DNA of 7,487 nt. Origin: an uncultured Gammaproteobacteria bacterium. GTDB lineage: Bacteria > Pseudomonadota > Gammaproteobacteria > GCA-2729495. Location: positions 1-7,487 of the forward strand of contig CAMYJV010000093.1 in NCBI GenBank assembly GCA_947258805.1, in the 5' to 3' direction. Each line of letters opens with the position of its first letter. Within the stretch, counting starts at the first letter, position 1. Shown here piece by piece: positions 1 to 5,202 of the stretch. A program made the translations under genes and the position numbers. A model generated the notes under the pieces. The model did not search any database, had not been told where the DNA came from, and saw nothing but the letters and a program-made list of their open reading frames with translations.

Positions 1-311
1 CGTCAGATCTGGCAGACCGGGCCGAATTGCAGTGGCGGCTGTCCACGCCCGTCACGCTGTTGATGCTGACCTTGCTGGCGGTGCCCCTCAGCCGCAGCGC
101 GCCTCGCCAGGGCCGTTACACGGGGGTGCTGGCCGGGGTACTGGTTTACCTGATTTACGTGAACCTGCTCTCCGTGGCGCGGGTCTGGGTGGAGCGGGGC
201 GAAATCGACCCGCGAGTCGGTGTCTGGTGGGTGCACCTGCTTTGCGGAGGGGTCGGGCTGTTGATGGTGGCCCGCCAGCACGGCTGGCCGCGGCGGCTGC
301 TGGCGCGCTAA
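1..311 (+). CDS. lptF: LptF, LPS export ABC transporter permease (C-terminal part, 5' truncated by window)
   Basis: The last 102 codons of a permease are visible, read in the frame starting at base 3 and ending with TAA at 309-311. LptF pairs with LptG and the ATPase LptB in the inner membrane and pulls lipopolysaccharide toward the periplasmic bridge. The stretch AELQWRLSTPV followed by VPLSRSAPRQGRY is typical of the LptF C-terminus; LptG tails lack this PLS..PRQGR pattern. Three hydrophobic segments follow in order (TLLMLTLLAVPL, VLAGVLVYLIYVNLL, VHLLCGGVGLLMV), separated by a short loop around VERGEIDPRVG, and the protein ends in a basic tail (RRLLAR). The 5' end lies outside the window. 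lptG, its usual downstream neighbour, is not here: a convergent gene begins within 4 bases of the stop. The family call is firm; LptF rather than LptG is very likely. Confidence 0.88.
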   Translation, partial: SDLADRAELQWRLSTPVTLLMLTLLAVPLSRSAPRQGRYTGVLAGVLVYLIYVNLLSVARVWVERGEIDPRVGVWWVHLLCGGVGLLMVARQHGWPRRLLAR

Positions 312-748
312 CGCCGGGCTTCCGCCTTCGACAACAAGACCACCCGCGTACCGGTGAGGCGGTCGTGCCACGCCCGCTTTTCCCGGTCTACCAGGATCCA
401 GAGTAAGCCGAGTCCCGCCGGCAGCACGCTCAGCAGCGCGGCGGCGAACCGCAGGATCGCGGTGGTCGGATCCAATGGGCTGCCGTCGGTTTTCTGCACG
501 CGCAGCCGCCAGCTGCGCATGCCCAGCGTCTGGCCGCCCCGACACCAGAAACCGGCGTAGAAGACCCCGCAAACCAGTAACACCATCCCCTGGAACCAGG
601 GCGTGCCCGGCGGCACGGCGGTGCCGCCGCGAACCATCAGGGCCGCTACGCCCAGCGCCATGAGCAGGGCGGCCAGCAACAGCAGGTCATAAGCGCCGGC
701 GGCCAGGCGACGCAGCAGGGAGGCGGGAGCAGGGTCGGTAACGGTCAT
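308..748 (-). CDS. RDD family membrane protein
   Basis: This 146-residue integral membrane protein belongs to the RDD family, named for conserved Arg and Asp residues. The N-terminal LLRRLAAGAYDLLLL has Arg13/Arg14 and Asp21, and the C-terminal RAWHDRLTGTRVV has Asp129, which together fit the family pattern. Hydrophobic segments lie at about residues 21-40, 54-68 and 100-118. The family's molecular role is mostly unknown; some members are proposed ion transporters, but nothing here identifies a substrate. Proximity to lptF genes is common in gammaproteobacteria, though here the two converge and their ends overlap by 4 bases (308-311). The ATG at 748-746 is used; no good Shine-Dalgarno precedes it. 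The tRNA-Glu 3' end is only 24 bases upstream, leaving little room for an own promoter, so co-transcription with the tRNA is likely. Confidence 0.85.
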   Translation of the reverse strand: MTVTDPAPASLLRRLAAGAYDLLLLAALLMALGVAALMVRGGTAVPPGTPWFQGMVLLVCGVFYAGFWCRGGQTLGMRSWRLRVQKTDGSPLDPTTAILRFAAALLSVLPAGLGLLWILVDREKRAWHDRLTGTRVVLLSKAEARR

Positions 749-772
749 CGGGGCTACTGGTCTGGCCGGAAG

Positions 773-847
773 TGGCGCTCCCTACGAGAATCGAACTCGT
801 GTTTCAGCCTTGAGAGGGCCGCGTCCTAACCGCTAGACGAAGGGAGC
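773..847 (-). tRNA. tRNA-Glu (anticodon CUC), CCA encoded
   Basis: The reverse strand folds into a full cloverleaf of 75 nt. The acceptor stem GCTCCCT (847-841) pairs with AGGGAGC (783-777). The D arm is GTCT...AGGAC. The anticodon stem CGGCC/GGCTG contains one G-U pair and holds the loop CTCTCAA. The variable loop is AAAC, and the T stem ACGAG/CTCGT holds the loop TTCGATT. The discriminator is G, and CCA is encoded at 775-773. The anticodon is CTC at 814-812, reading GAG. The D arm and 4-base variable loop match the bacterial tRNA-Glu layout. The gene lies head to head with pcnB and directly upstream of the RDD gene. Confidence 0.95.
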
Positions 848-882
848 GTGGAATCTTGCCGGCTACCCGGTGCAGGCACCCC

Positions 883-891
883 TGTTATTAT
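883..891 (+). promoter_or_regulatory. Candidate extended -10 promoter of pcnB (rightward)
   Basis: TG at 883-884, one base, then TATTAT at 886-891 forms an extended -10 element with 5 of 6 matches to TATAAT. No convincing -35 is seen at 16-18 bases upstream, which extended -10 promoters can tolerate. The start would fall near 898, downstream of the GTG codons at 848 and 893, so this site supports the later TTG start of pcnB. It overlaps the opposite tRNA -10 almost completely, so one of the two could be fortuitous. Confidence 0.4.
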
Positions 892-914
892 AGTGAGCGT
901 TCATAGCCTCACAA
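887..914 (-). promoter_or_regulatory. Candidate promoter of tRNA-Glu (leftward)
   Basis: On the minus strand, TTGTGA (914-909; 4 of 6 matches to the -35 consensus) is followed after 16 bases by a perfect TATAAT (892-887). Transcription would start near 880, giving a leader of about 33 nt before the mature tRNA 5' end at 847. This is the only AT-rich spot between the tRNA and pcnB. It is inferred from consensus only. Confidence 0.6.
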
Positions 915-925
915 ACAGGCATTTT

Positions 926-2251
926 TTGACAGAGTTACGGAAATCCGAAGACGGTTCCTCGCACCAGATTATTCCCCGGCCCGAGCACACTATCTCGCGG
1001 GCACATATCTCCAAACCGGCGTTAAAGGTTCTCTACCGGCTGAAGGATGCGGGCTACCAGGCCTTCCTGGTGGGTGGCAGTGTGCGCGACCTGTTGCTGG
1101 GGCAGCAGCCTAAAGACTTCGACATCGCGACCGATGCACGTCCGGAAGAGGTCAGGGCGCTGTTTGGCAACAGCCGCCTTATTGGCCGCCGCTTTCGGCT
1201 TGCCCACGTGCGTTTTGGCCGGGAGATCATCGAGGTCGCCACCTTCCGCGGCACCGGCAACGGTGATGAGCAGGATGGCGAGCACGTGATCCACGAGTCG
1301 GGGCGCATCCTCAAGGACAACGCCTGGGGCAGCATCGAAGAAGACGCGATACGCCGGGACTTCACGGTCAACGCGTTGTATTACAACATCGCCGATTTTT
1401 CGATCTGGGATTTTGCGGGCGGCGTTAACGATATCGAGCATGGCTGGCTGCGGCTGATCGGTGATCCGGAGACCCGCTATCGCGAAGACCCGGTGCGCAT
1501 GCTGCGCGCGGCGCGACTGGCAGCAAAACTCGGGCTCGAACTGCACCCCGAAGCCGCCGAACCAATTCCCCGCCTGGCCAGCTTGCTTGACAGCGTGCCG
1601 TCGGCGCGGCTGTTCGACGAGTTCCTGAAGCTGTTCCAGTCAGGTCACGCGCTCGAAAGCTATCGCAAGCTCGTGCAGTTTGGTTTGTTCGAGCACTTGT
1701 TTCCGATTACCACCCGCGCTCTGGCGGATTCGACGCAGGCAGACTTTCGGCAACTCATCGAAGCCGCGCTGGCTAATACGGACCGACGCATTGCCGACGG
1801 GTTGCCCGTTACGCCCATGTTCCTGTTTGCCGTATTGCTCTGGCGGCCGGTGCAACGACGGGCGGCAGAGTTGATGCGCGATGACGACCTCCCGCCCGGC
1901 CGCGCCCTCGCCGAAGCTGCTGCCGAGATCAATGCGGAGCAGGTGCGGCGCGTAGCCCTGCCGAAGCGCTTCAGCCTGCCCATGCGTGAAGTCTTGCAGC
2001 TGCAGGGCCGTTTCGAGGACCGGCGCCCGCGCCGGGTCCGGTCACTGCTGCAGCACAAGCGTTTTCGTGCGGCCTACGACCTGCTGCTGCTGCGGGCAGA
2101 GGTCGGCGAGGTACCCGGGGAGGTCGCGGAATACTGGACGGCCGCCCAGGAGGGCGGCACCGAGCCGGCGCCCGCCGTTGAGCCGCGCGCCCGTCGCCGC
2201 CGGCGCCGGCGCCCCCGGGGGCGGCCTGGTACCCCGACACCTGCAACCTAG
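926..2251 (+). CDS. pcnB: Poly(A) polymerase I
   Basis: The protein adds 3' poly(A) tails to RNAs, marking them for decay by 3' exonucleases, and helps control regulatory RNA turnover. With a TTG start it has 441 residues. The class II nucleotidyltransferase head has LVGGSVRDLLLG (about 48-59) and the catalytic Asp pair in DFD (64-66). LIGRRFRLAHV (85-95) fits the signature that separates bacterial poly(A) polymerases from CCA-adding enzymes. IEEDAIRRDFTVNALYY and REDPVRMLRAARLAAKLG are further family blocks. The C-terminus is a very basic tail with seven Arg in a row, as in E. coli PcnB. Start choice: the frame is open to GTG 848, but that abuts the tRNA and adds unconserved residues. TTG 926 has AGG 6 bases upstream and lies just downstream of the candidate promoter; GTG 893 is less likely. 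The function is sure, the start is not. folK follows after 4 bases. Confidence 0.93.
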   Translation: MTELRKSEDGSSHQIIPRPEHTISRAHISKPALKVLYRLKDAGYQAFLVGGSVRDLLLGQQPKDFDIATDARPEEVRALFGNSRLIGRRFRLAHVRFGREIIEVATFRGTGNGDEQDGEHVIHESGRILKDNAWGSIEEDAIRRDFTVNALYYNIADFSIWDFAGGVNDIEHGWLRLIGDPETRYREDPVRMLRAARLAAKLGLELHPEAAEPIPRLASLLDSVPSARLFDEFLKLFQSGHALESYRKLVQFGLFEHLFPITTRALADSTQADFRQLIEAALANTDRRIADGLPVTPMFLFAVLLWRPVQRRAAELMRDDDLPPGRALAEAAAEINAEQVRRVALPKRFSLPMREVLQLQGRFEDRRPRRVRSLLQHKRFRAAYDLLLLRAEVGEVPGEVAEYWTAAQEGGTEPAPAVEPRARRRRRRRPRGRPGTPTPAT

Positions 2252-2255
2252 TGCG

Positions 2256-2753
2256 ATGACGCACGAGCAGCTCGGTGTGTCGGCCTGGGTCGGCATCGGC
2301 AGCAATCTCAACGATCCGGAGCGGCAGGTTCGCAATGCGTTAGTCGCCCTGGCCCAGTTGCCCGACACGGAACTGCGCGAGCAGTCGCCGCTCTACCGCA
2401 CCGCGCCCATGGGGCCAAAGGATCAGCCCGACTACGTGAATGCGGTTGCCGCTTTGGGCACGCAACTCGGCGCAAAGGAGTTGCTGATGGAACTGCAGGC
2501 GATTGAGCGCCGCGCGGGCCGCAAGCGCGACCGCAAGTGGGGGCCGCGAATTCTTGACCTCGACCTGCTGACCTACGGCATGCAATGCATCCGCCGACCC
2601 GGGCTTGAAGTCCCGCATCCGGGCATTCGCGAGCGAAATTTTGTATTGTTGCCGCTGCTCTCTGTGGCTCCCGAACTGGAGATTCCAGGGCTGGGGCCGG
2701 TGCATCGGCTGGCAGCCGAGGTGGACCGCGAGGGCATCGTGAGGCTCGACTAG
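2256..2753 (+). CDS. folK: 2-amino-4-hydroxy-6-hydroxymethyldihydropteridine pyrophosphokinase (HPPK)
   Basis: HPPK transfers pyrophosphate from ATP to 6-hydroxymethyl-7,8-dihydropterin, giving the substrate of dihydropteroate synthase in folate synthesis; it is cytosolic. The protein is 165 residues, the usual size. Family motifs are in order: VGIGSNLNDP (12-21), SPLYRTAPMG (44-53), DYVNAV (59-64), WGPRILDLDLL (95-105) with Asp101 and Asp103 as the expected Mg ligands, and PHPGIRERNFVLLPL. The residue before WGPR is Lys94, where many HPPKs have Arg, a conservative change. ATG 2256 is chosen. The frame stays open further upstream inside pcnB, but that part has no family similarity; GTG 2277 is a weaker alternative. 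No clear Shine-Dalgarno is seen, and with a 4-base gap after pcnB, translation is probably coupled to it. The pcnB-folK pair is conserved in gammaproteobacteria. Confidence 0.95.
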   Translation: MTHEQLGVSAWVGIGSNLNDPERQVRNALVALAQLPDTELREQSPLYRTAPMGPKDQPDYVNAVAALGTQLGAKELLMELQAIERRAGRKRDRKWGPRILDLDLLTYGMQCIRRPGLEVPHPGIRERNFVLLPLLSVAPELEIPGLGPVHRLAAEVDREGIVRLD

Positions 2754-2776
2754 GCGGGCCGTGGTCGCTGGCCCGC
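2754..2776 (+). other. GC-rich hairpin directly after folK
   Basis: GCGGGCC (2754-2760) and GGCCCGC (2770-2776) form a perfect 7-bp inverted repeat around a 9-base loop, starting on the base after the folK stop. The following bases (AGAGAAGAACC) contain no T run, so it is not a standard intrinsic terminator. It could stabilise the upstream mRNA end or tune expression between folK and the kinase gene. Only the inverted repeat is seen; the function is inferred. Confidence 0.5.
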
Positions 2777-2797
2777 AGAGAAGAACCAGAACGCTGC

Positions 2798-3445
2798 ATG
2801 CCTGAATCCCGTTACATTGCGATCGAGGGTCCGATCGGTGTTGGCAAGACCAGTCTTGCCAAGCGCCTGGCGGAAAGTCTCGACAGCGAACTGCTGTTGG
2901 AAGACGCGGATGCCAATCCGTTTTTGAAGCGTTTCTACCAGGATCCGCGAGGCCAGGCGCTACCGACCCAGCTGTTCTTCCTGTTTCAGCGCATTGGCCA
3001 GGTGGGTGAGCTGCGCCAGGCCGATATGTTCAGCGAAATCAGGGTGGCAGATTTCCTGATGCAGAAAGATCGGCTGTTTGCCGAAATCACCCTCGACCGC
3101 GACGAACTGTCACTGTATGACAAGGTTTACGAGACCATCGCTGTCGAAGCGCCCGTGCCGGACCTGGTGGTGTACCTGCAGGCGCCGGTGGATACCCTGC
3201 TGTTCCGGGTGGCGCAGCGGGGCATCGGCTACGAACAGCGCATGGGCCGGCGTTACCTGGAACGGCTTGCGGAAGCCTATGCGCGATTCTTTCACGACTA
3301 TGACGAAGCACCGTTGCTCATCGTGAACGCAGCCACTATCGATCCGATTCACAACGACGATCACTACGAGATGTTGCTGGAGCAGATTCACCGGATTCGC
3401 AGCGGCCGACATTTTTTCAATCCGATGGTTTCGGCACTGGCCTGA
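2798..3445 (+). CDS. Deoxynucleoside kinase family protein (dAK/dGK-like)
   Basis: This is a probable cytosolic kinase that phosphorylates a deoxynucleoside with ATP for nucleotide salvage. The 215-residue protein opens with a P-loop, GPIGVGKT (11-18), after a short beta strand. It continues with a probable catalytic Glu35 in LLLEDADANPFLKRF, a block ALPTQLFFLFQRIGQ (about 54-68), VADFLMQKDRLFAEITLD (83-100), the DLVVYLQAPVDTLL strand, and an Arg-rich lid around QRGIGYEQRMGRRYLERL. The C-terminal HFFNPM is common in this subfamily. Substrate preference (dA, dG or others) cannot be told from motifs. Proteins of this type are often found next to folK and panB in gammaproteobacteria. ATG 2798 is chosen because the P-loop follows at the usual distance; the nearest purine run, GAGAAG, is 14 bases away, so the ribosome site is weak. 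panB follows after 20 bases. Confidence 0.88.
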   Translation: MPESRYIAIEGPIGVGKTSLAKRLAESLDSELLLEDADANPFLKRFYQDPRGQALPTQLFFLFQRIGQVGELRQADMFSEIRVADFLMQKDRLFAEITLDRDELSLYDKVYETIAVEAPVPDLVVYLQAPVDTLLFRVAQRGIGYEQRMGRRYLERLAEAYARFFHDYDEAPLLIVNAATIDPIHNDDHYEMLLEQIHRIRSGRHFFNPMVSALA

Positions 3446-3455
3446 TTCCGCGGCT

Positions 3456-3459
3456 GGAG
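3456..3459 (+). promoter_or_regulatory. Ribosome binding site of panB
   Basis: GGAG lies 6 bases before the ATG at 3466. It is the clearest Shine-Dalgarno in the pcnB-panC string and fixes the panB start. Confidence 0.7.
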
Positions 3460-3465
3460 TCAATC

Positions 3466-4296
3466 ATGTACAAGCAACTTCAAGAGCGTGGCCAGCCCAG
3501 GCCGCCGGTCAACGTATCTACCCTGATGGGCATGAAGGCAGATGGCGAACCCATCGCCTGCCTGACCGCCTATGACGCCAGTTTCGCCCACGTCGTGGAC
3601 GATGCCGGCACGGACGTTGTGCTCGTGGGCGATTCCCTCGGCATGGTCATCCAGGGTCACGACACCACCGTGCCGGTTACGGTGGACGATGTCGTGTATC
3701 ACAGTCGGGCCGTGGCGCGGAGTCTGAGCCATGCTTTTTTGATGGCCGACATGCCGTTCATGAGTTTCAGCAGCGCACAGCAGGCGCTGGACAATGCCGT
3801 GCGCCTGATGCAGGAAGGCGGCGCGATGATGGTGAAGCTGGAAGGCGGCGCGAGCCAGGTCAACATCGTCGAGCACCTGGCCGGGCATGACATACCCGTT
3901 TGCGCTCACCTGGGTCTGCGCCCGCAATCGGTGCATAAGATCGGTGGTTTCAAGGTGCAGGGCCGCGAGAGCGAACAGGCAACACAAATGCTGGCAGACG
4001 CCCGCGCGCTGCAACAGGCCGGCGCTGACATCGTGCTGCTCGAATGTGTACCCAATGAAGTTGGCAAGACAATTCGCGACGCCCTCGATGTGCCGGTCAT
4101 CGGTATCGGTGCCGGTCCCCACGTCGACGGGCAAATACTTGTGCTCTACGATGTACTCGGCATCACGCAGGGGCGCATGCCCCGCTTTGTGAAAAATTTC
4201 ATGCTCGACGCGCACAGCGTCGTCGACGCGTGTGCGGCCTACGTCGCAGCGGTTAAAGACCGCAGCTACCCTGCGCCTGAGCATTGTTTCTCGTGA
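3466..4296 (+). CDS. panB: 3-methyl-2-oxobutanoate hydroxymethyltransferase (ketopantoate hydroxymethyltransferase)
   Basis: PanB transfers a hydroxymethyl group from 5,10-methylenetetrahydrofolate to alpha-ketoisovalerate to make ketopantoate, the first committed step to pantothenate and CoA. The 276-residue protein is close to the usual length and consists of the (beta/alpha)8 barrel family domain. Visible motifs are LTAYDASFA (33-41), VLVGDSLGMV (52-61) with Mg ligand Asp56, ADMPFMSF (94-101) with the second ligand Asp95, MMVKLEGG (121-128) with substrate-binding Lys124, CAHLGLRPQSVHKIGGFKVQGR (146-167), and LLECVP with the catalytic Glu193. These match E. coli Asp45, Asp84, Lys112 and Glu181. 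The start has a good Shine-Dalgarno. The stop TGA overlaps the panC start codon. Dependence on a folate cofactor gives a metabolic link to folK in the same string. Confidence 0.97.
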   Translation: MYKQLQERGQPRPPVNVSTLMGMKADGEPIACLTAYDASFAHVVDDAGTDVVLVGDSLGMVIQGHDTTVPVTVDDVVYHSRAVARSLSHAFLMADMPFMSFSSAQQALDNAVRLMQEGGAMMVKLEGGASQVNIVEHLAGHDIPVCAHLGLRPQSVHKIGGFKVQGRESEQATQMLADARALQQAGADIVLLECVPNEVGKTIRDALDVPVIGIGAGPHVDGQILVLYDVLGITQGRMPRFVKNFMLDAHSVVDACAAYVAAVKDRSYPAPEHCFS

Positions 4297-5171
4297 GCCG
4301 GGCAACGCAGCCGGTGCCGCAGCTGCGCGTCGTGCGCGACATCGCGGCGCTGCGCCGCCACGTCAGCGAATGGCGCGCCGAAGGTGCGCGCATCGCCCTG
4401 GTGCCCACGATGGGCAACCTGCACGATGGCCACCTTAGCCTGGTGCGCGAGGCGCGTTTGCGGGGCACCCGGGTGGTGGTATCGGTATTCGTGAACCCGT
4501 CGCAATTCGGGCCCGGTGAAGATCTGGAAGCCTATCCGCGCACGCCGGAGCAGGACCGTACCGCCCTCGAACAGGTCGGCACTGACCTTATGTTTCTGCC
4601 GTCGGCCGACGCGGTTTATCCGTTCGGCGTCGGTGACATGACCCGCGTCTCGGTGCCGAAGCTGTCGGCGGTGCTATGTGGTGCATCCCGGCCCGGCCAC
4701 TTCGACGGGGTGACGACGGTGGTTTGCCGCTTGTTCAACATCGTGCAGCCGGACATCGCCGTGTTCGGCCAGAAGGATTATCAGCAGCTCCTGATCGTTC
4801 GGCGGATGGTGGCCGATCTGCACCTGCCGGTGCAGGTCATGTCAGCGCCGATACGGCGCGAAGCCGACGGTCTGGCCATGAGTTCCAGGAACCGCTATCT
4901 CGACGCGGCCAGCCGGGCCCAGGCACCGGCCCTGTACTCGGCCCTGCAACAAATCGCAGGCGCGATCCGCGGTGGCCGGCGAGATTTTGCAGCACTGGAA
5001 GCCGAGGGGGCTGCGCAACTGATGACGGCCGGGATGCGCGCCGATTATTTCGCCGTGCGCCGTGCCGCCGATTTGGGTATGCCCGGGGCGGCTGCCACGC
5101 AGCTAGTCGTGCTGGCCGCCGCCTACTGCGGCCCGGCCCGGCTCATCGACAACGTGCTGGTTGATTTCTGA
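4293..5171 (+). CDS. panC: Pantothenate synthetase (pantoate--beta-alanine ligase)
   Basis: PanC condenses pantoate with beta-alanine through a pantoyl-adenylate, forming pantothenate, AMP and pyrophosphate in the cytosol. With a GTG start it has 292 residues, near the family norm of about 280-290. Motifs: LVPTMGNLHDGH (36-47) with the HxGH-type nucleotide-binding His44 and His47, VVVSVFVNPSQF, DLEAYPRT, GASRPGHFDGVTTVV, FGQKDYQQL, and the KMSKS-like MSSRNRYL. The end, ARLIDNVLV, is the normal family terminus. GTG 4293 shares the bases GTGA with the panB stop, a classic coupling overlap; TTG 4284 is a possible longer start but adds only MFL. No strong Shine-Dalgarno is seen, which fits translational coupling. 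panD, which often accompanies panBC, is absent; a convergent gene follows. Confidence 0.96.
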   Translation: MSRATQPVPQLRVVRDIAALRRHVSEWRAEGARIALVPTMGNLHDGHLSLVREARLRGTRVVVSVFVNPSQFGPGEDLEAYPRTPEQDRTALEQVGTDLMFLPSADAVYPFGVGDMTRVSVPKLSAVLCGASRPGHFDGVTTVVCRLFNIVQPDIAVFGQKDYQQLLIVRRMVADLHLPVQVMSAPIRREADGLAMSSRNRYLDAASRAQAPALYSALQQIAGAIRGGRRDFAALEAEGAAQLMTAGMRADYFAVRRAADLGMPGAAATQLVVLAAAYCGPARLIDNVLVDF

Positions 5172-5173
5172 CC

Positions 5174-5198
5174 CACCGGGGCCGCAGCGCGGCCGGTG
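5174..5198. terminator. GC-rich hairpin between convergent panC and queG (possible bidirectional terminator)
   Basis: CACC (5174-5177), a GG bulge, GGCCGC (5180-5185), loop AGC, GCGGCC (5189-5194) and GGTG (5195-5198) form a 10-bp stem with a 2-base bulge. It nearly fills the 31-base gap between the two stop codons. No T run follows on either strand, so it is not a textbook intrinsic terminator. It may block read-through between the convergent genes or protect mRNA 3' ends; this role is inferred from position. Confidence 0.5.
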
Positions 5199-5202
5199 CC
5201 AC

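Noticed and set aside
773..847. tRNA-Glu as a phage or island integration site
   Set aside because: No integrase and no direct repeat of the tRNA 3' end were found in the window; both flanks are ordinary core genes.
848..925. N-terminal extension of PcnB starting at GTG 848
   Set aside because: It begins directly at the tRNA edge and upstream of the candidate promoter. The AGGGAG before it is part of the tRNA acceptor stem, and the added residues do not resemble PcnB N-termini.
2210..2223. Perfect 14-bp palindrome of C and G runs near the pcnB end, a possible protein site or terminator
   Set aside because: It lies in codons for the Arg/Pro/Gly-rich tail, where such GC palindromes arise easily, and it has no T run.
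1986..2255. Extension of the folK frame back into pcnB
   Set aside because: The extra 90 residues are Arg/Ser/Cys-rich shadow translation of pcnB; the conserved HPPK start lies just after ATG 2256.
3460..4305. A 281-codon minus-strand open frame opposite panB
   Set aside because: It mirrors panB almost base for base, is rich in His and Arg from reversed codons, and has no family pattern; panB itself is unambiguous.
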